Of a stretch of DNA of 64,000 nt, positions 1 to 7,976 are shown one piece after another. The position numbers and the translations under genes are program-made. This stretch comes from Bacillota bacterium. Lineage in GTDB: Bacteria; Bacillota; SHA-98; UBA4971. The notes under the pieces are model-generated. The model did not search any database. It was not told the origin of the DNA and saw nothing but the letters and a program-made list of their open reading frames with translations. Numbering within the stretch: the stretch's first letter is position 1; each line of letters starts with the position of its first letter. Where the stretch lies: positions 62,001-126,000 of the forward strand of contig JASEJE010000003.1 of assembly GCA_030024085.1 (NCBI GenBank), given 5' to 3'.

Positions 1-79
1 CGAGCGTGCGGCCGAGGCCCAGGTTCACTCCGAACTTGCCCAGGCTATGAAGGAATGCGATGGCTTCCTCGTAGTCCAT
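1..79 (-). CDS. folC: Folylpolyglutamate synthase FolC, N-terminal fragment
   Basis: Only the first 26 codons are in the window; the gene runs off the left edge. The ATG at 79 begins MDYEEAIAFLHSLGKFG, the typical start of FolC (folylpolyglutamate/dihydrofolate synthase), a Mur-ligase-like enzyme that adds glutamate to folates with ATP. It lies 14 bp after the nth stop and in the order valS-nth-folC; in Bacillus folC likewise follows valS. No strong Shine-Dalgarno is visible before the ATG. The call rests on the N-terminal signature and the neighbourhood; the P-loop and catalytic residues lie outside the window. Confidence 0.72.
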   Translation of the reverse strand, partial: MDYEEAIAFLHSLGKFGVNLGLGRTL

Positions 80-93
80 GGGAAGTGTTTTCG

Positions 94-786
94 CTACTCG
101 AGAGCGTTTTCCTTCCCAAGTACACACTCGAGGGCCAGAAGGCACCCATCGCACCTGGGCCGTTGCGGCCTGCACCGGCGCCGGCCGTGGGCGATCATGT
201 TGACATGAAGGGGGTAGACCAGCTCCGGCGGGACCATGGAGGCCATGGCCTCGTGGGCGGCCTCGGCCCCACACCGGCCGCTTATGAGCCCAAGGCGCCT
301 GGCCACGCGCAGCACGTGCGTGTCCACAGGGAACACGGGCAGGCCGCACCCGAAGAGGAGAGTGCAGGCGGCGGTCTTCGGGCCGACGCCCTCGAGGGAC
401 ACGAGGTAGTCCTGCGCTCCGCGGGTGCCGAGGCGTTCCAGGAAGTCCAGGGACGTAGATCCTCGCTCGCGGTGCAAGCGTTCGAGGATCCTCTGTATCC
501 TGGCGGCCTTGACGTCAGCAAGGCCGCCGCTCCTTATCGCGTCCGCCACCTCATGCACGCCCGCCGCGCGCACAGCCTCCCACGACGGAAACCTCTCCTT
601 GAGGCTCCGGAAGGCCCTCCCGGAGTTGACGTCCGACGTGTTCTGAGAGAGCACTGTCTCCACGAGGGCGTCCAGCGGGTCCTCCCGCCGGGCGGGAGGG
701 ACCCCGTACATCTCCTCGAGAATCGCTGCAATCCGCCGTATGCGCTGCTTACTGGCGCCGTAACTGCACAAACCGGCAGCCTCCAT
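94..786 (-). CDS. nth: Endonuclease III, DNA glycosylase/AP lyase
   Basis: The 230-residue protein is a base-excision-repair glycosylase of the HhH-GPD family that removes oxidised pyrimidines and nicks abasic sites. The helix-hairpin-helix is LEGVGPKTA (about residue 131 on), with the catalytic Lys in GPKTA, and the catalytic Asp is in FPVDTHV about 18 residues later. The C-terminus carries the [4Fe-4S] ligand pattern C-x6-C-x2-C-x5-C (CRPQRPRC, then C and C). Length is close to that of E. coli Nth (211 aa), with a slightly longer N-terminus. It starts 35 bp after the valS stop and probably shares its transcript. Confidence 0.9.
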   Translation of the reverse strand: MEAAGLCSYGASKQRIRRIAAILEEMYGVPPARREDPLDALVETVLSQNTSDVNSGRAFRSLKERFPSWEAVRAAGVHEVADAIRSGGLADVKAARIQRILERLHRERGSTSLDFLERLGTRGAQDYLVSLEGVGPKTAACTLLFGCGLPVFPVDTHVLRVARRLGLISGRCGAEAAHEAMASMVPPELVYPLHVNMIAHGRRRCRPQRPRCDGCLLALECVLGKENALE

Positions 787-820
787 CGACCAGGCTGTCC
801 TCCTCCCCCTGAACCTGCAC

Positions 821-3496
821 TCACCCCTTCAGGTCCGCAAGCCTCGCAGCAAGGCGCGCCCGTTTTTCGGCGTACTCGTCGCGCCTGGCACGCTCGCGAT
901 CCACGACCTCCTCAGCGGCCTTCTCCACGAACGTCGGGTTGGCGAGCTTTCGCTCCGCGGCCTCCAGCGCGGCCTCGGCCGCCCGGAGGTCCCTCTCCAG
1001 CCTGCGGATTTCAGCGTCGAGGTCGATGACACCTGCAAGCGGCACGTACACCTCGGCGCCGGTTACGATAGCGGACGCTGCCTTTTCGGGCTTGCGAGCG
1101 AGGCGTTCCTCGATGGCGAGGCGTGCGAGGCCCGCAAGGCGCGTCACGAAGTCGCCGCCCGCCCGGAGTACCTGGGCCATGCCGCCGGTCGCGACCACGA
1201 TGGCCTCCACCTTCTTCTGAGGCGGCACGTTCATCTCCGACCTTATGTTGCGGATGGCACGCGTGACGTCCATGAGCGCGGCCATATCCGCCTCGGCGTC
1301 GGGGTCATCGAGTCGCTCTTCGAACTCGGGCCACGCCGACACCATGATACTTCCCCTGGCGCCAGGCAAGCGCTGCCAGATGCCCTCGGTTATGAACGGG
1401 GCGAACGGGTGCAGAAGGCGGAGCACCTTGCCGAGGGTCTCCGCGAGCACGTACTGGGCGGTCGTCCGGGCGCGCGCGTCATCACCGTAGAGACGCGCCT
1501 TGGAGATCTCGATGTACCAGTCGCAGAACTCGTCCCACGTGAAATCGTAGAGGGTGCGCGCGGCCTCTCCGACCTCGTAGTCGCGAAGATGTGATGAAAC
1601 CTTCTGCGCCACCCTGTTAACCCTGCTCCGTATCCACCTGTCCGCGGGCAGAAGGTCGAGATCCTGCTCGCCCACGGCGGCCCGGTCGAAGCCTCCGAGG
1701 TTCATGAGGACGAAGCGCGACGCGTTCCAGAGCTTGTTGGCGAAGTTGCGGCTGGCCTCGAGCCGCTCCTCTCGGAAGCGCATGTCGTTGCCGGGAGTGT
1801 TTCCGGTCACGAGGGTGAACCGCAGCACGTCGGCGCCGTACTTATCCACGACCTCGAGGGGGTCAACGCCGGTGCCGAGGGACTTGCTCATCTTCTTGCC
1901 GCTCGAGGCCCTCACGAGCCCGTGGATGAACACATCGCGGAACGGCGCCTCGCCCATGAACTCGAGGCCCATGAATATCATCCTCGCGACCCAGAAGAAG
2001 ATGATATCGTAGGCGGTCACCAGTACCGACGTCGGATAGAAGTGCCGAAGTTCCGGCGTGTCCTCGGGCCACCCCATGGTCGAGAAGGGCCACAGAGCTG
2101 ATGAGAACCACGTGTCCAGCACGTCGGGATCCTGCTCCAGCCTTGAGCTGCCGCATTTTGAGCACTCCTCGGGGGTTTCGGTCGAGGCGATGGCCTCCCC
2201 GCACTCCGCGCAATACCACACCGGGATCCTGTGCCCCCACCAGAGCTGCCTCGAGATGCACCAATCGTGGATGTTCTCCATCCAGTTGAGGTAAACCTTC
2301 GCGAACCTGTCCGGGACGAACCTGATGCGGCCGTCCTCCACGGCCTTTATCGCAGGCTCGGCAAGGGGCCTCATCTTCACGAACCACTGCCTCGATATCA
2401 TCGGCTCGACCACAGTGTGGCACCTCTGGCAATGCCCGACGGCATGATCGTGCGCCTCCGTCTTCTCAAGAAGGCCGAGGGCCGCAAGCTCCTCCACCAC
2501 CTTCTCGCGGCAGGCGTACCTGTCGAGCCCCTCGTACTTGCCGGCCTCCTTTGTCATCCTCCCGTCCTCGCCGATGACCTTCACGGCAGGAAGATTGTGC
2601 CGCAGGCCGATCTCGAAGTCGTTCGGGTCGTGGGCAGGGGTGACCTTCACCGCTCCCGTTCCGAATTCCGGGTCTGCATGCTCGTCAGCGATGATCGGTA
2701 TCTCGCGGCCCATTATGGGCAGGACGACTTCCTTTCCCACGAGGTGGCGGTAGCGAGGATCGTCGGGGTTCACCGCCACTGCCGTGTCGCCGAGCATCGT
2801 TTCAGGACGAGTGGTGGCCACGGTGACGTGGCCCTCCTCGCGGGCCAGGGGGTACTTGATGTGGTAGATGGCACCGTTGGTGTCCTGGTGCTCCACCTCG
2901 AGGTCCGAGAGAGACGTGTGGCACCTCGGGCACCAGTTGATGATGTACGTGCCCCGGTAAACAAGCCCTTTCCCATAGAGCCGCACGAACACCTGCCGGA
3001 CGGCGCGGGAGAGGCCTTCATCCATCGTGAACCTCTCGCGCTCCCAGTCGCACGACGCCCCAAGGCGCTGTAGCTGGCTGCGGATGGTGCCGCCATACTT
3101 CTCCTTCCACTGCCACACGCGGCGGACGAACTCCTCGCGTCCGATGTCGTGGCGGGATAGGCCCTCCTTCGCGAGGGCGGCCTCCACCTTCACCTGGGTC
3201 GCGATGCCCGCATGGTCGGTGCCGGGGATCCATACGGTGTTGTCGCCCATCATCCGGTGCCAGCGTATCAAGATGTCCTGGAGCGTGTTATCCAGGGCGT
3301 GGCCGATGTGCAGCGATCCCGTGACGTTGGGCGGCGGGATCACGATGCAGAAGGGCTTCCGCGATGGGTCGACCTCCTGGTGGAAGTATCCGCCCCGAAG
3401 CCACTCCTCGTAGATCTTCTCCTCCATTTCGAGGGGGTTGTACCTCGTCGCAAGCTCATCTAGAGCGAGGTCCGGCTCGTTTTCTGCTCTTGCCAT
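821..3496 (-). CDS. valS: Valyl-tRNA synthetase
   Basis: Class Ia aminoacyl-tRNA synthetase that charges tRNA-Val and edits Thr. Visible motifs are the HIGH box (GSLHIGHAL, in PPPNVTGSLHIGHAL), the CP1 editing domain, KMSKS (SGKKMSKSLG) and the C-terminal coiled coil rich in Glu, Arg and Ala that is typical of ValRS. The ATG at 3496 gives 891 aa. A GTG at 3535 would add 13 residues but has no ribosome-binding site; the ATG has GGAGG 14 nt upstream, so the start is not certain. A T-box leader with a GUC specifier and its own promoter lies upstream, separated by about 640 bp of low-complexity DNA. Confidence 0.95.
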   Translation of the reverse strand: MARAENEPDLALDELATRYNPLEMEEKIYEEWLRGGYFHQEVDPSRKPFCIVIPPPNVTGSLHIGHALDNTLQDILIRWHRMMGDNTVWIPGTDHAGIATQVKVEAALAKEGLSRHDIGREEFVRRVWQWKEKYGGTIRSQLQRLGASCDWERERFTMDEGLSRAVRQVFVRLYGKGLVYRGTYIINWCPRCHTSLSDLEVEHQDTNGAIYHIKYPLAREEGHVTVATTRPETMLGDTAVAVNPDDPRYRHLVGKEVVLPIMGREIPIIADEHADPEFGTGAVKVTPAHDPNDFEIGLRHNLPAVKVIGEDGRMTKEAGKYEGLDRYACREKVVEELAALGLLEKTEAHDHAVGHCQRCHTVVEPMISRQWFVKMRPLAEPAIKAVEDGRIRFVPDRFAKVYLNWMENIHDWCISRQLWWGHRIPVWYCAECGEAIASTETPEECSKCGSSRLEQDPDVLDTWFSSALWPFSTMGWPEDTPELRHFYPTSVLVTAYDIIFFWVARMIFMGLEFMGEAPFRDVFIHGLVRASSGKKMSKSLGTGVDPLEVVDKYGADVLRFTLVTGNTPGNDMRFREERLEASRNFANKLWNASRFVLMNLGGFDRAAVGEQDLDLLPADRWIRSRVNRVAQKVSSHLRDYEVGEAARTLYDFTWDEFCDWYIEISKARLYGDDARARTTAQYVLAETLGKVLRLLHPFAPFITEGIWQRLPGARGSIMVSAWPEFEERLDDPDAEADMAALMDVTRAIRNIRSEMNVPPQKKVEAIVVATGGMAQVLRAGGDFVTRLAGLARLAIEERLARKPEKAASAIVTGAEVYVPLAGVIDLDAEIRRLERDLRAAEAALEAAERKLANPTFVEKAAEEVVDRERARRDEYAEKRARLAARLADLKG

Positions 3497-3535
3497 GTCG
3501 CACGCGTCCGCCTCCGTCTTTGGTTCCGCTACCAC

Positions 3536-4138
3536 TCGGGCTTCAGGTTCCGCTTAGCCCGTATTCCGCAGGTGGAATGTGCCACGCCTCAGTTTGCGAC
3601 GGCGTTTGACCTCGTGGATTCGTGGAAGACTGCAACTCAATGCCTTCGCGATCTTCCAGATACCAGGAAGCGCCATGTGCCGCGGCCTGTCACATTCCAC
3701 GTGCGAGAAGCAGGCTTGAGCTTAAGCTTCAGGTTCAGGTTCGGGTTCGGGTTCAGCCTCAGATTTAGCCTCACTTTCGGTCTCAGCCTCAGGTTCAGCT
3801 TGAGCTTCGGCCTTTGGCCCTGCGCCCGCCGCATTGCCTTCCGCTTTCGCCTTCACTTCCGCCTTCGCTGTCACCCTCGCTTCCGCTTCCGCGCCCGCAT
3901 ATTGTCGGAGGCGTCGCTTCCTCCTTCCATCATCTCTTTTTTGCCTGAATACGTTGCCGCCGCTTCGCCCGACCCAGGGCCCTCCCGCCACACCAACCAG
4001 CGCAGCGTCAGCATCTGCATCAGTATCTGCATCTGCATCTGCATCTGCCACCGCTCTCAGCGTGGCTGCCGGCATGGCCACGAAACCCCCTGTCAGCCGA
4101 GCCCACGGCGAACCTCGAACCCACTGACTCCTTGAACT
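3536..4138 (-). repeat. Low-complexity hexanucleotide repeats between the T-box and valS
   Basis: About 600 bp separate the T-box terminator from the valS frame. From 3720 to about 3905 the plus strand is made of degenerate 6-mers such as TTCAGG, TTCGGG, TTCAGC and TTCCGC. At 4011-4049 there is a nearly perfect GCATCT hexamer run. An inverted pair GTGGAATGTG (3571) and CACATTCCAC (near 3692) lies on the valS side. A continuous minus-strand frame (3722-4207) crosses the repeats and would encode runs of Asp-Ala and Pro-Glu. It opens inside the T-box terminator and looks like a by-product of a period that is a multiple of three, so it is not called a gene. The block is part of the valS mRNA leader if transcription starts at the T-box promoter. 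Confidence 0.6.
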
Positions 4139-4176
4139 GAAAAGCCCCTTTCGCCGTATCAAGGGCGAAAGGGGCT
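4139..4176 (-). terminator. T-box intrinsic terminator of valS
   Basis: On the minus strand a 13-bp perfect stem, AGCCCCTTTCGCC pairing with GGCGAAAGGGGCT over an 8-nt loop, is followed by TTTTC. It sits directly after the T-box sequence, where the leader terminator competes with the antiterminator helix. Confidence 0.85.
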
Positions 4177-4513
4177 GGCTCCCGCGGTACCACCTTGCTT
4201 CCCGCAATCCGCCGCCAGTGCGGCGGGGATGCGGGCGCTCATAAGCTGTAACGGGCCACCCGTCAGGGTCTACGTTCGTCGGTCGGCGTCAGCCTCGGCA
4301 CATCGCGGCGTGCCATACTGGGCCATACCGCGCCATACTGTGTCACGGCGGGCCGCACCACGCCACACCATCGCGTTTCAACCCCGATGCTCCGGAGCGA
4401 CCTTCGGTGCGGCCTTATCCCGGGAGGCCTCTCAGCCGGTGGTCCTCCCTCTCTTCGGGCAGCGCCGCCCTACTCCTCTCCATCAACGCAAGTGCTCTAT
4501 ATCGCGTTGTATT
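4139..4513 (-). ncRNA. T-box riboswitch leader, valine-type
   Basis: The minus strand carries the conserved T-box AAGGTGGTACCGCG (4196-4183) just before the terminator. Upstream is a Stem I region with the AGAGAG-type bulge (near 4450) and the distal-loop motif GGCTGAGAGG (near 4430). The 3' side of Stem I reads GAAGGTCGCTCCGGAGC (4405-4389), which places GTC (4401-4399) in the specifier position, a valine codon matching the gene downstream. Uncharged tRNA-Val should stabilise the antiterminator and allow readthrough. The arrangement is standard except for the long distance to the valS start. The specifier assignment is by eye. Confidence 0.88.
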
Positions 4514-4548
4514 GCCTGTATAATACAACACGCGTCCGGGTCCGTCAA
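4513..4548 (-). promoter_or_regulatory. Vegetative promoter of the valS T-box transcript
   Basis: On the minus strand TTGACG (4548-4543) and TATTAT (4525-4520) are separated by exactly 17 bp, a good sigma-A-type promoter. Predicted initiation near 4513 is just upstream of the T-box Stem I. Confidence 0.75.
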
Positions 4549-4920
4549 GGCCCCGACTTGGCTCGACTTGCCTCAGGCAGTGCCGCCGTGCCGGGGGTGC
4601 GTGCAGCCGTTGTGGTCGCTACAGTTCCCATTGCCGGCTGTACGAGACGACAGCGGGTTGGCTTCCGAGTAGTCTGGCGGCAAGTCAACGGATCAGTGAT
4701 CGACCTGTCCATTACGTATGTCGCACCTCCTCTGCTCCCCGCACGCGGACAAGCGCTCCTGGACAGGCGGAAGTTGGTTTGATACAGTCGCATATCCGGA
4801 ACCCACCATGCTCCAAATCGCCCAAACGCAGCCTTGCGGCACCCCAGCTTGAAGGATGCCAGGAGTGACGGCCACTTTCAGAAGCGCTACTTTCCGATTC
4901 TGCAGTGCAACCGACATATC
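4549..4920. other. Intergenic stretch without a recognised gene
   Basis: No frame here shows protein-like composition on either strand. Near 4853-4895 there is a short stretch (GAGTGACGGCCACTTTCAGAAGCGCTACTTTCC) that resembles the arms of the E-family element next to it, here mentioned only as a possible decayed fragment. Confidence 0.35.
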
Positions 4921-5114
4921 CCAAGCGTGAGTTCAGAAATCCATGCCGGTTTGGGAGAAGATTCCGGGTTGCCGGTGCTTGCACGACGGGGCGTCGAGAA
5001 TTTGGCTAGCCTTAAGCGCCAAATTCGAACGAGGCGCGCCGCAAGCGCGCCGTCCCTGGAGGGCAACACCAGCAACCCTGGAAAAGTGGCGGTGATTTCT
5101 GAACCCACACTTAG
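4921..5114 (-). repeat. Structured intergenic element E1 (alpha/beta ends)
   Basis: This is a 194-bp copy of the repeat family described under findings, with its core in the minus orientation. The ends are AAGCGTGAGTTCAGAAATCC on the left and, read inward on the minus strand, CTAAGTGTGGGTTCAGAAATC on the right. The core contains an outer stem (TTGCCGGTG with the complement slightly decayed to CACCAGCAA), a hairpin of AATTTGGC with GCCAAATT, and a second hairpin of GGCGCGCC/GCGCGCC around GCAA. It lies upstream of the valS promoter and next to the palindrome array. It has no coding capacity. Confidence 0.8.
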
Positions 5115-5165
5115 TACTACGCCGTTACGTATGGGGCTCCTGGTAGCGCCGTCACTCGAGGTGAT

Positions 5166-5605
5166 GGCTGACGCACGTCACGGGTTCCTCGTTAACCGTT
5201 GCCTACGTCATCAGTGAGGGCTGTCGAGTGACGTACATCACTGGTCCCGGCCTTACCCGTTCCCTGCGTCACACATGCGAGGGGACGGACGACGTACGTC
5301 ACTCGTCAGGCTCTTCCCGTTCCATACATCACGCATCTGAAGTCAATCGGTGACGTACATCATCGTTCCCGCCTTACCCGTTCCCCACGTCACGGGTTCT
5401 CCATGAATCGTTCCATACGTCACTCGTCGAAGCGGGACGAGTGACGCACATCACGGGTTCTTCCTCAACCGTTCCGCACGTCATCGTTGAGAGCCGTCCA
5501 GTGATGCACATCACGGGTCCGAGCCTTACCCGTTCTCTGCGTCACGCGTCGAATCCAATTGCTGACGCACGTCACTTTTTCCGCCCTACCCGTTCCGTAC
5601 ATCAC
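5166..5605. repeat. 61-bp-period tandem array of 12-bp palindromes
   Basis: Seven units recur with starts near 5168, 5228, 5290, 5351, 5441, 5501 and 5562. Each unit has a palindromic block TGACGYRCRTCA (for example TGACGTACATCA), then 15-16 nt ending in a pyrimidine-rich part, a second block CCGTTCCNYRCRTCA, and a variable 17-19 nt linker. An extra half unit near 5408 explains the 90-bp step between units four and five. Each ACGTCA faces a following TGACGT, so every linker can close a hairpin. Only the motifs are conserved, which suggests sites for a dimeric DNA-binding protein. No gene is inside it. Confidence 0.8.
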
Positions 5606-5715
5606 GGGTCTTCGGGGAACCGCGCGGTCAAGGGCCACCGGGGCCAGGAGTCGCCCTGCCAGACAGGCCCGCCACGCCCGCCAAACCGGATGGCGTTTCG
5701 CATCTGACTGAGTAG

Positions 5716-5863
5716 TACTATGAGACGTACGGGGACAAGGCAGGCGCCCCTGTCGTCCTGGTGCACGGTTTTGGCGCAGTTCACAAGAGGAGCGGATACC
5801 TCCAACATGATGGTGCCGGACGCCTTTGACGAAGAAGTATTGAGCTTCATTACGCGGAATTGA
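5716..5863 (+). pseudogene. Remnant of an alpha/beta-hydrolase gene
   Basis: One frame reads YYETYGDKAGAPVVLVHGFG, the N-terminal strand and oxyanion HGFG turn of an alpha/beta hydrolase. After a short non-homologous stretch, the neighbouring frame reads NMMVPDAFDEEVLSFITRN and ends in TGA at 5861-5863, which resembles the extreme C-terminus of the same family. The nucleophile elbow, acid and His regions are missing, and an in-frame TAG lies just upstream at 5713-5715. It is read as an internally deleted, frameshifted relic. The family call is by inspection only. Confidence 0.55.
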
Positions 5864-5876
5864 GTCCACGGAAGGC

Positions 5877-5926
5877 CACGCAGGAACGCGCAGGGATACG
5901 CAGGGGCACGCAGCGACACGCGGCGA
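5877..5926. repeat. Five 10-bp tandem repeats
   Basis: Five consecutive decamers (CACGCAGGAA, CGCGCAGGGA, TACGCAGGGG, CACGCAGCGA, CACGCGGCGA) follow the hydrolase relic, just downstream of the glycosyltransferase stop. This is a degenerate minisatellite without visible coding function. Confidence 0.6.
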
Positions 5927-5968
5927 CAAGACGCAAAGGGGTTCCGACGCGCGACGGCCACGACGGGC

Positions 5969-6628
5969 TCAGCCCTTCATGTGGCTCACGATCTCCCAGT
6001 ACATCCTGAGGCGCGCCGCAAATCCCTTGAAACCGCCGCGCTTCTCCTCCTTCATCACCTGCGACACCCCGTGCAGAACGACCCGCTTGACCGTCGCGCC
6101 GCAAGAAGCAAGGTGCCTGTTGAGCATGACCTCCACGCCGAACCGGGCATCCTCCATCGGGACGTCGCGCACGAGCGCCGCCCGCACGGCGCGCTGGCCT
6201 GACAGCCCCGGCGTCAGCTTCTGGGCGAGCGTGGTCGAGGGTCTGCCGCCTTCGAACACGCCAAGAGTGGCATCGGCCTCTCCCGAAACCACCGGGCGGA
6301 CGAGCTCATCCACATGCTCTGGCATGAGGCCGACGAGGTCGGCGTCTATGAACGCCACCACCTCGTCGCTCGTCGCCGTAAGCCCGGCCTTCATGGCCCC
6401 GCCCTTCCCCCTGTTGCGCGCAAGCTCCACGACCCGCACTCCGAGGGACCGTGCCACGTCGGCCGTGTTATCGGTCGAGCCGTCGCTCACAACGATGACA
6501 TCCGACACCAGCTTCGCCCCCAGGGCTGCAGAGATCACCCAGCCGATACGGGCACCCTCGTTATAGGCAGGGATGATCACCGCCGCACCGGTCACCGCTG
6601 CACCAGTCGTACCGCGTTCATCGCCCAT
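5969..6628 (-). CDS. Family 2 glycosyltransferase
   Basis: The 219-residue protein has a GT-A fold. The nucleotide-binding start is AAVIIPAYNEG near residue 15, followed by VIVVSDGSTDNT and the metal-binding DxD-like motif FIDADL (near residue 95). No transmembrane segment is seen, so it is probably cytosolic or membrane-peripheral. The acceptor cannot be told from sequence; similar small enzymes use UDP-glucose or GDP-mannose on lipid or phosphoglycerate acceptors. The ATG at 6628 begins 2 bp after the ispG stop codon, so it is translationally linked to ispG. It is the last gene of the dxr-rseP-ispG group before the gene-poor region. Confidence 0.8.
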   Translation of the reverse strand: MGDERGTTGAAVTGAAVIIPAYNEGARIGWVISAALGAKLVSDVIVVSDGSTDNTADVARSLGVRVVELARNRGKGGAMKAGLTATSDEVVAFIDADLVGLMPEHVDELVRPVVSGEADATLGVFEGGRPSTTLAQKLTPGLSGQRAVRAALVRDVPMEDARFGVEVMLNRHLASCGATVKRVVLHGVSQVMKEEKRGGFKGFAARLRMYWEIVSHMKG

Positions 6629-6630
6629 GG

Positions 6631-7728
6631 CTACACCAGCCCCCCGGCTGCGTTAGGCCGCTCCCGGACCTCCCGGGCCATCTTTCGTATCTCCACGAGC
6701 AGCCTCTCTACGATCTCGCTGCGCGGCACCCTCCCGCTCGGCTTCCCATGCGTAAACAGGAGTCCCGCACCCTCGCCGAGGGCGACCCCGATGTCGGCCT
6801 CCCGCGCCTCACCTGGACCGTTGACCTCGCATCCCATCACCGCGACCGTAAGAGGCGCATCGATCCCCGCCACCCTGCGCTCCACGTCCCGGACTATTCC
6901 GAAGAGATCCCCGTGGCAGCGTCCGCACGTCGGGCAGGATATGACTTCAATGCCGAACCGCCGGAGCCCTACGGCCGACAGAATCTCCCTGGCGACCCTC
7001 ACTTCCTCCTCGGGCTGCGCGGTGAGCGATACGCGGATGGTGTCGCCGATGCCCCTGAGAAGCAGTGCTCCAATGGCCACGGCGGACTTCACCGTGCCAG
7101 CCCTCGGGCCGCCCGCCTCCGTGAGGCCCACGTGGAGTGGATACTCGGTCGCTTCCGCAATGGCCTCGTACGCCTCGACCGTAGTGACCGCGTCGGACGC
7201 CTTTATCGATATGACGATGTCGCGAAAGCCCTCGTCTTCGAGAAGGCCAGCGCTTCGCCTCGCGCTCTCCACCAGCGCCTCCGCGCAGGGCCTCCCATAC
7301 TTCGCAAGCAGGTCTTTCTCGAGAGATCCTGCATTGACACCGACCCTGATGGGTATGCCACGCTCCTTCGCGGCCCTTGCGACTTCCCGGACCCTCTCCC
7401 TGCCGCCGATGTTCCCGGGGTTTATCCGAAGCTTGTCCGCCCCTGCCGCTATCGCAGCGAGGGCGAGCCTGTAATCGAAATGGATGTCGGCCACAAGCGG
7501 CAGCGGCGACATACGCTTTATCCTGGCGAATGCCTCGGCGGCGCTGGCATCAGGGATAGCGCATCGCGCGATCTCGCATCCGGATTCCGCAAGCCTCGCA
7601 AGCTGGCGGACCGTGGCCTCGACGTCGCGCGTATCGGTCTTCGTCATTGACTGCACCGTGACAGGCGCACCGCCGCCGATTGGTATTCCCCCAACCTCGA
7701 CCCTTCGCCTCTTGCGCCGCTCGATCAT
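6631..7728 (-). CDS. ispG: 4-hydroxy-3-methylbut-2-enyl diphosphate synthase (flavodoxin)
   Basis: IspG is an iron-sulfur enzyme of the MEP isoprenoid pathway that reductively opens MEcPP to HMBPP. The TIM-barrel start VGGIPIGGGAPVTVQSM is typical. The C-terminal cluster ligands are CPTCGRC and the Cys of MGCEVNGPGEA. The ATG at 7728 (365 aa) follows GTGGAGCAAGAG and is preferred over a GTG at 7752 that has no ribosome-binding site. With dxr in the same direction it supplies two steps of the same pathway, and rseP lies between them as in many Bacillota. Confidence 0.95.
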   Translation of the reverse strand: MIERRKRRRVEVGGIPIGGGAPVTVQSMTKTDTRDVEATVRQLARLAESGCEIARCAIPDASAAEAFARIKRMSPLPLVADIHFDYRLALAAIAAGADKLRINPGNIGGRERVREVARAAKERGIPIRVGVNAGSLEKDLLAKYGRPCAEALVESARRSAGLLEDEGFRDIVISIKASDAVTTVEAYEAIAEATEYPLHVGLTEAGGPRAGTVKSAVAIGALLLRGIGDTIRVSLTAQPEEEVRVAREILSAVGLRRFGIEVISCPTCGRCHGDLFGIVRDVERRVAGIDAPLTVAVMGCEVNGPGEAREADIGVALGEGAGLLFTHGKPSGRVPRSEIVERLLVEIRKMAREVRERPNAAGGLV

Positions 7729-7829
7729 CTCTTGCTCCACTCCCAGTCCCACAGGTTCGCCGGTGTCCGCCGGGTTACAGGCGCTGCTGGTCGCAACTGC
7801 CCGCTACCGGCCGCTGCCCGCCGCTACCG

Positions 7830-7920
7830 ATCGCCGCCGACCGTCGCTGGCCCTTGCTGGCTGTTGCTGGCCCTTGCTGGCTGTTGATGGCCCTTGCTGC
7901 CCGCCGTTGGCTCTTGGCCA
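7830..7920. repeat. 20-bp degenerate tandem repeat between rseP and ispG
   Basis: The unit GCTGGCCCTTGCTGGCTGTT occurs about two and a half times, flanked by related GCTGNC words. It lies in the 250-bp gap between the rseP stop and the ispG start and is one of several short GC-rich repeat blocks in the window. Confidence 0.55.
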
Positions 7921-7976
7921 TTCGTGGCTGCTGTCGGCCGCTGCCACCGGCGCGAAGCAGGGCCCCAGCGCAGCGT

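Noticed and set aside
3722-4207. 161-codon minus-strand frame across the hexamer block as a gene
   Set aside because: It opens inside the T-box terminator, lacks a credible start and consists largely of Asp-Ala and Pro-Glu runs expected from hexamer repeats.
4921-5114. Group I/II intron or complete insertion sequence for the E elements
   Set aside because: They are about 200 bp, with no open frame for a transposase or reverse transcriptase and no intron core motifs.
5166-5605. CRISPR array
   Set aside because: Units have a regular 61-bp period and variable 17-19 nt linkers, but the repeats are degenerate, internally palindromic in two places, and the linkers are too short; no cas gene is near.
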